9,614 bases of DNA, taken from NCBI GenBank assembly GCA_017506845.1, contig JAFVMP010000225.1, forward strand, positions 1-9,614, given 5' to 3'. Source of the DNA: Campylobacter sp. GTDB taxonomy: Bacteria > Campylobacterota > Campylobacteria > Campylobacterales > Campylobacteraceae. This document shows positions 1 to 6,000 of this stretch, piece by piece. Made by a program: the position numbers and the translations under genes. How positions within the stretch are numbered: the first letter of the stretch is position 1; every line of letters starts with the position of its first letter. A model generated the notes under the pieces. The model was not told the DNA's origin and did no database searches. It saw only the letters and a program-made list of their open reading frames with translations.

Positions 1-95
1 AAGTGAACTCTAACCCCCATTTCAAAAGCACTTTGGACGTAGCAGGTGTGGATTTAAGCGGTTATATTATCGATTATATAAAGGCGAACGTATGA
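1..95 (+). CDS. C-terminal fragment of a probable RimK-like ATP-grasp ligase
   Basis: An open frame enters from the left edge (first full codon at 3) and stops with TGA at 93-95, giving about 30 residues. The tail contains VNSNPHFKST followed by GVDLSGYIIDYIK. An EVN/VNSNPHFK-type segment near the C-terminus is characteristic of RimK-like ATP-grasp ligases, where the Glu and Asn bind the Mg-ATP. This family joins amino acids to peptide or small-molecule acceptors, but no substrate can be named from a fragment. Its stop overlaps the next start (ATGA at 92-95), so the two genes are translationally coupled. Codons such as GGC, GCG and GTG and the higher G+C differ from the rest of the window. 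The piece probably does not belong to the Campylobacter-like genome. Family call is moderate, because most of the protein is missing. Confidence 0.55.
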   Translation, partial: VNSNPHFKSTLDVAGVDLSGYIIDYIKANV

Positions 96-205
96 AAGGT
101 TGGTTGATTTACGACGAAGAAGGCGCGAAACGGAACGAGTGGTTTATTTCGCGTTTACAAAGCGAAGCCGCCGCTTTGGGTATGACTGTAGGTTATCAAA
201 CGCTA
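92..205 (+). CDS. N-terminal fragment of a second RimK-like ATP-grasp protein, cut at a junction
   Basis: ATG at 92-94 overlaps the preceding stop. The frame reads MKGWLIYDEEGAKRNEWFIS and continues to about residue 33-37, then meets a stop (TAG 206-208) just after the sequence has changed into antisense porin DNA. An MKGWLIY-type start followed by a charged stretch and RNxWF resembles the pre-ATP-grasp domain of RimK-type ligases as I know them from gut Firmicutes. That fits a tandem pair with the upstream fragment, but the recognition is from memory and unverified. The true gene must extend far beyond 200, so the stop at 206 is a product of the join and not a natural end. The region 121-180 is the most GC-rich stretch here (33 of 60 bases). 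Confidence 0.5.
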
Positions 206-689
206 TAGCAGCTAGAGTTAGACCGCTGATATCGCTATTAAGTACTTTAATACCTGTTCCTACCATATCATCAGTGAAGAATGTACCTACAACTTGGCGA
301 CCAGCTGTAACTGTAGTATTACCAGCTGTATATCCTAGGTAGAATTGGCGAACATTGAATGTTTGACCGAAGTCATCGTTACCATGATCATCATGACCAA
401 CCATTGTTCTAGCACCAGTTCTCTCACCTGAAGCATCAACGCTATCATATCTAAAACCGATAACACCAAAGAAGTTGTCATCTAGAGCAGATTTGAAATT
501 AACATCAGATGTAAATCTGTGTGCGTTTTTTGTACCAGCATTATTATTATCTCTGCTATCAAATCTATATCTTGCATAACCTGTTACATCTACATTTTTA
601 ATAGCTTCTTCAAGTGATGTAGCACTTGCTACGCTTGTTAAAGCACCTGCAGCTACGATTGCAGCTAAGCTTAGTTTAACTAATTTCAT
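144..689 (-). CDS. porA: Major outer membrane protein (MOMP/PorA-type porin), C-terminus missing
   Basis: The open frame starts at ATG 689-687 with AAGGAG (700-695) six bases upstream. It begins MKLVKLSLAAIVAAGALTSV, a Sec signal peptide with positive N-region, hydrophobic core and a predicted cleavage after Ala21-Ser22-Ala23. The mature start TSLEEAIKNVDVTGYARYRF and the later strands (FNVRQFYLGYT, GTGIKVLNSDISGLTLAA) match the Campylobacter MOMP family, a trimeric beta-barrel general porin of about 400 residues. Only about 166 residues are genuine; the last 15 codons before the stop at 144-146 are read from foreign DNA. A His/Asp-rich patch near residues 97-107 (GHDDHGNDD) probably lies in a surface loop or turn. 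The symbol porA rests on family resemblance; some species carry more than one MOMP-like gene. As drawn the protein could not form a complete barrel. Confidence 0.85.
   Translation of the reverse strand: MKLVKLSLAAIVAAGALTSVASATSLEEAIKNVDVTGYARYRFDSRDNNNAGTKNAHRFTSDVNFKSALDDNFFGVIGFRYDSVDASGERTGARTMVGHDDHGNDDFGQTFNVRQFYLGYTAGNTTVTAGRQVVGTFFTDDMVGTGIKVLNSDISGLTLAAIAFDNLQSYPKRRLRFVNAK
191..205. other. Junction between foreign-looking DNA and the porin gene
   Basis: To the left, the + strand encodes an ATP-grasp-like protein. To the right, the - strand encodes a MOMP that stays recognisable up to LTLAAIAFDN (residue N166, codon at 192-194), after which the frame becomes LQSYPKRRLRF, unlike the family. 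Both genes are broken at the same place and point towards each other. The exact breakpoint cannot be fixed because the bases 192-205 could belong to either side (possible microhomology). An assembly chimera is likeliest; a real recombination is possible. Confidence 0.7.
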
Positions 690-694
690 TTTAT

Positions 695-726
695 CTCCTT
701 ATTAAAATATTGGATTGAGAATTGTA
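695..726 (-). promoter_or_regulatory. Candidate proximal porin promoter and ribosome binding site
   Basis: On the - strand TACAAT (726-721) sits 32 bases before the start codon, followed by AAGGAG at 700-695. A transcript from here would have a leader of about 25 bases, a normal length. It lies immediately downstream of the 11-bp phased repeat, which fits the known habit of Campylobacter sigma-70 promoters of using periodic AT-rich sequence in place of a -35 box. TACAAT is one base off consensus and lacks a TG extension. The ribosome binding site is secure; the promoter is a candidate. Confidence 0.4.
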
Positions 727-734
727 ATGGTTTT

Positions 735-792
735 TTACTTAATGTTTACTGAATTTTTGCCAAATTATTACCGATTATTTACCAAATTTTAC
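735..792 (-). repeat. Six-unit 11-bp phased GTAAA repeat upstream of the porin gene
   Basis: Read on the - strand, six units follow one another: GTAAAATTTG, GTAAATAATCG, GTAATAATTTG, GCAAAAATTCA, GTAAACATTAA and GTAAAAAACC. On the + strand the TTAC/TTGC cores begin at 735, 746, 757, 768, 779 and 789, spacings of 11, 11, 11, 11 and 10. The approximate consensus is GTAAAAATTNG. One-turn spacing puts every unit on the same face of the helix, which suits intrinsic bending or an array of protein-binding sites. Whether it lies upstream of transcription or inside a leader depends on which candidate promoter is used. Confidence 0.6.
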
Positions 793-833
793 TCTTTTAT
801 AGGATTTTAGCGATTTAATCAGCAAGTAGGCTA

Positions 834-839
834 ATTATA
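834..839 (-). promoter_or_regulatory. Candidate distal porin promoter, -10 box
   Basis: A perfect TATAAT on the - strand (839-834) in the context TTTATAATTAG, directly downstream of the 841-858 hairpin. If used, the porin mRNA would have a leader of roughly 140 bases containing the phased repeat. No -35 box is visible, as is normal for Campylobacter. It competes with the boxes at 726-721 and 884-879. Confidence 0.35.
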
Positions 840-840
840 A

Positions 841-858
841 ATAGGGGTGCTACCCTAT
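841..858. other. Inverted repeat ATAGGG-N6-CCCTAT
   Basis: Perfect 6-bp arms (841-846 and 853-858) around GTGCTA. An alternative - strand fold pairs GGGT with ACCC around AGC and then TAT with ATA past a bulged C. It stands out as a GC-rich island in AT-rich DNA. It could be an operator beside the TATAAT at 839-834, a structured leader element, or a weak terminator for the HTH gene upstream. The following bases TATTTATAATT are not a proper T-run, which argues against a strong terminator. Confidence 0.35.
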
Positions 859-878
859 GGCATATCCCCAATAATGCA

Positions 879-884
879 ATTATA
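879..884 (-). promoter_or_regulatory. Candidate far-upstream porin promoter, -10 box
   Basis: TATAAT on the - strand (884-879) in the context GTATAATTGCA, closely resembling the prpE promoter context TTATAATTGCA at 2040-2050. A transcript from here would carry the hairpin and the phased repeat in a leader of about 180 bases. It lies about 23 bp after the stop of the HTH gene. The region is AT-rich enough for chance matches. Confidence 0.3.
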
Positions 885-906
885 CTATATATAATCTACT
901 AATTTT

Positions 907-1830
907 TTAAACTCTTCTACTAATTGCCTTTTTAAAAATCGCTCCATAAGGGCTAAATTTATCTATCTTATCGCAGGTTTGTTCTAAACTCTCATCATCT
1001 TTTAAAGAATTTAAAATCAACTCCATAATCATAACTGCATCTTTTGGATCGATATGAGTGGGGCATTTTTTAGCGTGTGTGTAGTGAGTGTGTATTTTAG
1101 TAACAAGATCGCTATTTTTAATCTCAACAATTGCAGTCTCAAGAGGAAGCTTTAAAAACATTCGTTTTTCTTTAGGATTTACCGATAGATAAAACATATC
1201 AAGGCCATAAATTTTCTTATCATATGAATCAAAAAAATATATAGATTTATTAAGATTGTCACGAAAAGTAACAATCATCAGTTCTAGAATTTGAATTTTC
1301 TGCTCTTTTGTATAGAAATTTCCAATATTTGCAAAGCAAAATTCCAACAAAGACTTAATACTATACCACTCAGCCGCCCCAAAACTATATGCACGCATCT
1401 TTAGACCACGCTTTTTGCGATATTGTGCAGCTTCATCGCTATCAAAATCTTTATAAACACTACTAGTTACAAAATCTCTATATGCTGGATTTGGAAATGT
1501 CGGGTGTAAAATCAGCGAGCCTTCATTTTCATTTTCATAAATATACTTTAGTAAATTCTCATAACCATCATCAATAAGGCGTAAATCTCCATCATCAAGC
1601 CCATCAATATAGCGATAAAATTCACTCTCATCGCACTCCCAAATATCTTTACTATAACGAAAATGGCTACAAATAAGCGACTTTACCTCATCGCTTGGGG
1701 ATTTTTTATCGCTATTTTCTATCCATGAGAGTAAAGTTCGGCGATCTTTTCCCAAAATTGTTGCAAATTTACTCATTGATAGCTTAGATTTTTCAAATAT
1801 TATTATAAATCTCTCCATCGCATTTAGCAT
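907..1830 (-). CDS. Uncharacterised HTH protein, candidate regulator of the prp operon
   Basis: I do not recognise a named family. From ATG 1830-1828 the protein has 307 residues. An earlier ATG at 1842-1840 is in frame but has no Shine-Dalgarno sequence; GGAG at 1840-1837 sits six bases before the 1830 ATG, so that start is preferred. Residues ~14-60 look like an XRE-type helix-turn-helix (SMSKFATILGKDRRTLLSW at 18-36). An acidic linker follows, then a mixed alpha/beta domain. Residues 247-259 carry a His/Cys cluster (H247, H249, H252, C256, H259) that could bind metal. There is no HExxH, so it is not an IrrE/ScfR-type protein, and there is no AAA+ domain, so it is not a PrpR-type sigma-54 activator. 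No signal peptide or membrane segment is seen, so it should be cytoplasmic. It is transcribed divergently from prpE with a palindrome just upstream of each gene, which suggests control of itself and of propionate use. That role is inferred from position only. Confidence 0.75.
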   Translation of the reverse strand: MLNAMERFIIIFEKSKLSMSKFATILGKDRRTLLSWIENSDKKSPSDEVKSLICSHFRYSKDIWECDESEFYRYIDGLDDGDLRLIDDGYENLLKYIYENENEGSLILHPTFPNPAYRDFVTSSVYKDFDSDEAAQYRKKRGLKMRAYSFGAAEWYSIKSLLEFCFANIGNFYTKEQKIQILELMIVTFRDNLNKSIYFFDSYDKKIYGLDMFYLSVNPKEKRMFLKLPLETAIVEIKNSDLVTKIHTHYTHAKKCPTHIDPKDAVMIMELILNSLKDDESLEQTCDKIDKFSPYGAIFKKAISRRV

Positions 1831-1836
1831 TTTAAT

Positions 1837-1840
1837 CTCC
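1837..1840 (-). promoter_or_regulatory. Ribosome binding site that decides the HTH gene start
   Basis: GGAG on the - strand, followed by ATTAAA and ATG (1830-1828). The alternative in-frame ATG (1842-1840) overlaps this GGAG and has only AT-rich sequence upstream. This favours the start four codons downstream of the longest possible frame. Confidence 0.65.
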
Positions 1841-1852
1841 ATATTTTATTAA

Positions 1853-1871
1853 ATGTTACTAATAGTAACAT
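1853..1871. promoter_or_regulatory. Operator-like palindrome O1, upstream of the HTH gene
   Basis: A perfect inverted repeat ATGTTACT-AAT-AGTAACAT with 8-bp arms, centred at 1862. That is about 32 bp upstream of the preferred HTH start, probably inside or just before its transcript. The core TTAC-TAATA-GTAACA (1856-1870) matches a second site at 1993-2007 at 13 of 15 positions. Its position suits autorepression. The binding protein is inferred to be the HTH product. Confidence 0.6.
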
Positions 1872-1887
1872 ACTAAAAACATTTAAT

Positions 1888-1980
1888 CAAATTTAACGCA
1901 AATTTTATCTCAAAATTCTTGCTAAATTATGCAACATTTTAACTAAATTTTGTATAAATTTTGTGCAATTTTCAAATTTT
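1888..1980. repeat. Phased A/T tracts in the prp control region
   Basis: AAATTT-like tracts recur about once per helical turn. Units begin at or near 1888, 1899, 1911, 1922, 1932, 1943, 1955 and 1966, steps of 10-12 bases; most open with C followed by an A-tract and T-tract. Phased A-tracts are known to curve DNA. The stretch sits between the two operator-like palindromes and upstream of the prpE -10 box, so it may aid looping or act as the periodic promoter signal known in Campylobacter. Confidence 0.45.
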
Positions 1981-1992
1981 ATGAACATAAAC

Positions 1993-2007
1993 TTACAAAT
2001 TGTAACA
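1993..2007. promoter_or_regulatory. Operator-like site O2, upstream of prpE
   Basis: TTAC-AAATT-GTAACA, with a symmetric core TTACAA-A-TTGTAA (1993-2005) centred at 1999. It matches O1 at 13 of 15 positions. It lies about 42 bp upstream of the middle of the prpE -10 box, that is near -54 from the expected transcription start, a place more typical of an activator than of a simple blocking repressor. A further TTAC at 2012-2015 may be a half-site. Confidence 0.5.
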
Positions 2008-2040
2008 AAATTTACCATTTTAATTTATTTTTTAAACTCT

Positions 2041-2046
2041 TATAAT
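2041..2046 (+). promoter_or_regulatory. prpE operon promoter, -10 box
   Basis: TATAAT is 28 bp before the prpE start; transcription would begin near 2053, leaving a leader of about 22 bases with AAAGGA at 2064-2069. A T-rich stretch lies upstream and there is no -35 consensus, as expected for Campylobacter sigma-70 promoters. No sigma-54 (GG-N10-GC type) element is seen. Confidence 0.65.
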
Positions 2047-2074
2047 TGCACTAACAAAGCAAGAAAGGATTAAA

Positions 2075-3985
2075 ATGAGTCATAGCCCTTATCAAGAGTC
2101 TTATGAATTCTCTATTAACGAACCAGAAAATTTCTGGGCGCAGGCTGCTCAAAAGGTTCATTGGTACAATGAGTGGGACAAAGTCCTAGATGATAGTGGT
2201 GAGCATTATAGATGGTTTGTTGGTGGTTGTATGAATAGCTGCTACAACGCTTTAGATCTACATATTCACAATAATCGTGGCGACCAACTAGCCTTGATAT
2301 ACGACTCTCCTGTAACTGATACAAAGAAAAAATATACATATAGACAATTAAGAGATAGAGTAGCAAAAGTTGCTGGTATCTTAACAAATAAAGGCGTAGT
2401 AAAAGGCGATAGAGTTGTAATATATATGCCTATGATTGCTGAAGCTGTTATTGCTATGCTAGCGTGTGCGAGAATTGGCGCTATTCATAGTGTTGTATTT
2501 GGTGGATTTGCTGCTCATGAGCTAGCTACTAGAATCGAAGATGCTAAGCCAAGAGTTGTAATAAGTGCTAGCTGTGGTATAGAAGTAAGTAATATAATAC
2601 CATATAAACCAATATTAGATGAAGCTATTAAGCAATCATCTCATAAACCAACAACCTGCCTAATCTGGCAAAGACCACAATATAGAGCAAATATGCTTCC
2701 ATGGCGTGATGTTGATTGGGAGAGTGAAGAGGAGAGAACTCAGCCAGTTGATTGTGTTCCAGTGCTTGCTACTGATCCACTCTATATTCTATACACTTCA
2801 GGTACAACTGGATCACCTAAGGGGGTTATTAGATCAAATGGTGGTCATAGCGTTGCTATGAAGTGGTCGATGGATAATATCTATAACGCTAAGCCTGGTG
2901 ATGTATTTTTTGCAGCTAGTGATGTAGGCTGGGTTGTAGGCCACTCATATATCGTTTATGGGCCTTTGATGAATGGCTGTACTACCATAGTATATGAAGG
3001 CAAACCAGTTCGCACACCAAATCCAGGTGCGTTTTGGAGAATTGTAGATGAGTATAAGGTAAATGTACTATTCTCAGCTCCAACTGCATTTCGTGCTATT
3101 AGGCGAGAAGATGCCAAAGGTGAACTCATTAAAAACTATAATTTAGATAGTCTTAGAGCTATATTTGTAGCTGGTGAGAGATGTGATAGCGATACACTAA
3201 AATGGATAATGAAAGTAACTAAAAAAACAGTAGTAGACAACTGGTGGCAAACAGAGACCGGCTGGGCTATTGTAGCTAATCCATTAGGTCTAGAAGAGAT
3301 GCCAATCAAACCAGGAAGCCCTACAAAGCCAATGCCAGGATTTAACCTAAAAGTTCTTGATGAAGATGGCAAAGAGTTAGGACCAGGCAAAAAAGGAGCT
3401 TTATGTCTTAAGCTTCCACTTCCACCTGCGTGTTTAATGGGAATTTGGGAAAACGATGAGAGATACAGAAAGGGTTATTTAGATCATTTTAAAGGATATT
3501 ACTTAACAGGTGATACTGGTTATATAGATAAAGATGGATATGTATATGTCTTAGGCAGAATGGATGGAATTATCAATGTAGCAGGCCATAGATTATCTAC
3601 TGGAGAGATGGAAGAGATTATATCTAAGCATCCTGATATTGCTGAGTGCGCAGTAATAGGTGTAAATGATGATCTAAAAGGCGAAGTTCCAATGGGTTTT
3701 ATAGTATTAAAACAAGGAATTGAAAGAGATCATAGAGGAATTGTAGATGGTGCTATAGCTCTAATCCGTCAAGAGATTGGCGCTGTTGCTAGCTTTAAGC
3801 TTGCTTGCGTAGTAAATGCCTTACCAAAAACAAGAAGTGGAAAAATATTACGCAAAAATCTAAAAGAGTTAGCTGATGGTGTTGAGTGCAAAATTCCAGC
3901 AACTATAGAAGATGCTAGTGTACTTGATCATTGTAAAGAGGTTATTGCCACGCTTGGTTACCCAATAATAAAGGAGAAAAAATGA
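2075..3985 (+). CDS. prpE: Propionate--CoA ligase (propionyl-CoA synthetase)
   Basis: Forms propionyl-CoA from propionate, ATP and CoA in the cytoplasm, through a propionyl-adenylate. The 636 residues match the usual PrpE length (about 630). An N-terminal ACAS-type segment ([20 protein letters not shown], from about residue 20) is followed by the AMP-binding P-loop [11 protein letters not shown] (240-250). Then come WWQTETGW (390-397), GDTGY with Asp480, and PKTRSGK with Lys590, the catalytic lysine that is known to be reversibly acylated in this family. PrpE is chosen over acetyl-CoA synthetase because of the operon partners and the length, and because the sequence reads like PrpE; substrate range cannot be proven from sequence. 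It is the first gene of the operon, with AAAGGA six bases before the ATG. Its TGA overlaps the prpB ATG. The order differs from enterobacteria, where prpE comes last. Confidence 0.92.
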   Translation: MSHSPYQESYEFSINEPENFWAQAAQKVHWYNEWDKVLDDSGEHYRWFVGGCMNSCYNALDLHIHNNRGDQLALIYDSPVTDTKKKYTYRQLRDRVAKVAGILTNKGVVKGDRVVIYMPMIAEAVIAMLACARIGAIHSVVFGGFAAHELATRIEDAKPRVVISASCGIEVSNIIPYKPILDEAIKQSSHKPTTCLIWQRPQYRANMLPWRDVDWESEEERTQPVDCVPVLATDPLYILYTSGTTGSPKGVIRSNGGHSVAMKWSMDNIYNAKPGDVFFAASDVGWVVGHSYIVYGPLMNGCTTIVYEGKPVRTPNPGAFWRIVDEYKVNVLFSAPTAFRAIRREDAKGELIKNYNLDSLRAIFVAGERCDSDTLKWIMKVTKKTVVDNWWQTETGWAIVANPLGLEEMPIKPGSPTKPMPGFNLKVLDEDGKELGPGKKGALCLKLPLPPACLMGIWENDERYRKGYLDHFKGYYLTGDTGYIDKDGYVYVLGRMDGIINVAGHRLSTGEMEEIISKHPDIAECAVIGVNDDLKGEVPMGFIVLKQGIERDHRGIVDGAIALIRQEIGAVASFKLACVVNALPKTRSGKILRKNLKELADGVECKIPATIEDASVLDHCKEVIATLGYPIIKEKK

Positions 3986-4866
3986 GTATAAAAAGTCCAG
4001 GTAAAAGCTTTAGAGAAGCTGTAAATTCAAATAATCCGCTTGCTGTCTTAGGCGTAATAAATGCCTATAGCGCACTACAAGCTACAAAATTAGGCGCAAA
4101 AGCTATATATCTTTCAGGTAGCGGTGTAGCTAGTGCTAGCTATGGTCTTCCTGATCTTGGGATAGTTGGATTAGAAGATGTTTTAATAGATGTTAGAAGA
4201 ATCACATCAAGAGTTGATACGCCACTTTTAGTAGATGTTGATACTGGCTTTGGTGGTGCTTTTAATATTGCTAGAACTATAAAAGAACTAATCAAAGCTG
4301 AAGCAGCAGCTTGCCATATAGAAGATCAAGTAGCTCAAAAACGATGCGGACACAGACCAAATAAAGAGCTTGTAAGCATAGCTGAGATGACAGATAGATT
4401 AAAAGCTGCATTAGATGCTAGAACTGATGAGAACTTTGTAATAATGGCAAGAACTGACGCTCATGCTATGGAGGGACAAGAAAAAGCTCTTGAGCGTGCT
4501 TTAGCTTATGAGGCAGCTGGTGCTGATATGATCTTTGCTGAGGCGGTACATACATTGCAAGAGTATCAAGAGTATACAAAAGCTCTTAAAGTGCCAGTAT
4601 TAGCAAATATAACTGAATTTGGCAAAACTCCATACTTTACTCAAAGTGAGTTAGCAAGTGTAGGTATTAAGCTAGTGCTTTATCCACTCTCAGCTAATAG
4701 AGCGATGAATAAAGCAGCAGTTGAAGTATTTAATAGCATTATTAAAAATGGCCATCAAAAAGATGTCCTAGATATTATGCAAACTCGTGAAGAGCTATAT
4801 CAAATGCTGGATTATTACGAATTTGAGAACAAACTAGACCAACTATTTGCAAAGGATAAAAAATGA
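3982..4866 (+). CDS. prpB: 2-methylisocitrate lyase
   Basis: Splits 2-methylisocitrate into pyruvate and succinate, the last step of the methylcitrate cycle. The 294 residues match the E. coli enzyme length (296). The protein has the isocitrate lyase/PEP mutase (TIM-barrel) signature: SGSGVAS-type loop near residue 45, metal-binding VDVDTGFGG with Asp85 and Asp87, and the active-site loop QKRCGHRP with catalytic Cys122. VIMARTDA and [11 protein letters not shown] follow. The substrate-side loop reads [11 protein letters not shown] where E. coli has a glycine at the first variable position, a mild change. The tail [15 protein letters not shown] is typical of PrpB, and the short length excludes a standard isocitrate lyase. 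The start is fixed by AAGGAG at 3971-3976; it overlaps the prpE stop by four bases (ATGA), so translation is probably coupled. Confidence 0.95.
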   Translation: MSIKSPGKSFREAVNSNNPLAVLGVINAYSALQATKLGAKAIYLSGSGVASASYGLPDLGIVGLEDVLIDVRRITSRVDTPLLVDVDTGFGGAFNIARTIKELIKAEAAACHIEDQVAQKRCGHRPNKELVSIAEMTDRLKAALDARTDENFVIMARTDAHAMEGQEKALERALAYEAAGADMIFAEAVHTLQEYQEYTKALKVPVLANITEFGKTPYFTQSELASVGIKLVLYPLSANRAMNKAAVEVFNSIIKNGHQKDVLDIMQTREELYQMLDYYEFENKLDQLFAKDKK

Positions 4867-5990
4867 GTATAAGCGAAGCAGCAAAAAAACAAGGCGGATT
4901 AGCTGGAGTTGTAGCCGGTGAGAGTGCAATATGTACATGTGGCACTGGTAATGGACTTAATTACTATGGCTATGCTATAGAAGATCTTGCAGAGCATTGC
5001 GAATTTGAAGAGGTTGCATATTTACTTCAATATGCTAAACTTCCAAATACTATAGAATTAAGTGAGTATAAAAGCAAGATTATAGCAGCTCGCGCTCTAA
5101 GTCCAGAGCTAAAAGCTATGCTAAAGCTAATTCCAAAAGGCGTTCATCCAATGAATGTATGTCAAAGTGCTGTTGCTCTTCTTGGTACTCTTGAGGCTGA
5201 AAAAGAGGATTTTAGCGATCAAGATGAGAAGATTATAAGACTTCTTGGAGTTCTTCCTAGTGTAATTTGCTTTTGGCATAACTATATAAATGGTGGCAAA
5301 GAGATTGATTTTGAAAGCAAAGAAGATACTATAGCTGGATATTTCTTAGAAAAATTACACCAAAAAACGCCACCGGCTGAATTTGTTAAAGCGATGCACT
5401 GCTCATTAATTCTATATGCTGAGCATGAATTTAACGCTTCGACATTTACAGCTAGAATTTGCTCTTCTACAAGAAGCGATATATTCTCAGCTGTTGCTGG
5501 AGCTATTGGAGCGCTTCGTGGGCCACTTCATGGTGGAGCAAATGAAGCTGCATTTGGGTTAATTTCTAGCTTTGATAATGTAGAAGATGCTATAGCTGGA
5601 GTAAATAATAAACTAGCAAATAAAGAGCTTTTAATGGGATTTGGACATAGAGTTTATGGACTTGGAGGAGATCCTAGAAATGCTGTTATTAAAAAATGGT
5701 CAAAAGCACTAAGCAACGATCATAAGCTATTTGCAATTAGTGAGGCAATTGAGAATGTAATGAAAGAAAAACGCCCTAGCCTACCACCAAATGCGGACTT
5801 TTATAGTGCTTCGGCGTATCATTTTATGGGAATTCCAACTGAGTACTTTACTCCGATTTTTATTATGAGTAGGGTTAGTGGCTGGTGCGCTCACATCAAA
5901 GAACAAAGAGCAAATAATAAATTAATCCGCCCAAGTAGCAACTATATTGGGCCAGAGCCAATGAAATTTATACAAATACACCAAAGATAA
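4863..5990 (+). CDS. prpC: 2-methylcitrate synthase
   Basis: Condenses propionyl-CoA with oxaloacetate to 2-methylcitrate. The 375 residues belong to the citrate synthase superfamily and are close to the family's short PrpC length rather than the ~430 of the large hexameric citrate synthase. Visible motifs are [14 protein letters not shown] (His188), [10 protein letters not shown] (His223), GFGHRVYG (His262) and PNADFYSA (Asp312); His223, His262 and Asp312 are the expected catalytic triad. The end ([11 protein letters not shown]) is typical of PrpC. Some PrpC enzymes also make citrate, so overlap with the housekeeping citrate synthase is possible. The ATG overlaps the prpB TGA (ATGA at 4863-4866) and has AAAGGA at 4851-4856. 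The opening bases, ATGAGTATAA, are the same as in prpB. Confidence 0.95.
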   Translation: MSISEAAKKQGGLAGVVAGESAICTCGTGNGLNYYGYAIEDLAEHCEFEEVAYLLQYAKLPNTIELSEYKSKIIAARALSPELKAMLKLIPKGVHPMNVCQSAVALLGTLEAEKEDFSDQDEKIIRLLGVLPSVICFWHNYINGGKEIDFESKEDTIAGYFLEKLHQKTPPAEFVKAMHCSLILYAEHEFNASTFTARICSSTRSDIFSAVAGAIGALRGPLHGGANEAAFGLISSFDNVEDAIAGVNNKLANKELLMGFGHRVYGLGGDPRNAVIKKWSKALSNDHKLFAISEAIENVMKEKRPSLPPNADFYSASAYHFMGIPTEYFTPIFIMSRVSGWCAHIKEQRANNKLIRPSSNYIGPEPMKFIQIHQR

Positions 5991-6000
5991 GGAGATAAAA

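Noticed and set aside
100..342. 80-codon + strand open frame across the junction
   Set aside because: It runs out of frame with the ATP-grasp start and then antisense to the MOMP gene; it exists only because of the join.
1840..1842. Upstream ATG as the HTH gene start
   Set aside because: No Shine-Dalgarno sequence precedes it, while GGAG overlapping it is correctly spaced for the in-frame ATG at 1830.
1843..2074. Sigma-54 promoter or classical PrpR control of the prp operon
   Set aside because: No GG-N10-GC element was found and the neighbouring regulator lacks an AAA+ domain.
2115..2387. 90-codon - strand frame inside prpE
   Set aside because: Low-complexity Leu/Tyr-rich antisense reading of a strongly supported gene, without a ribosome binding site.
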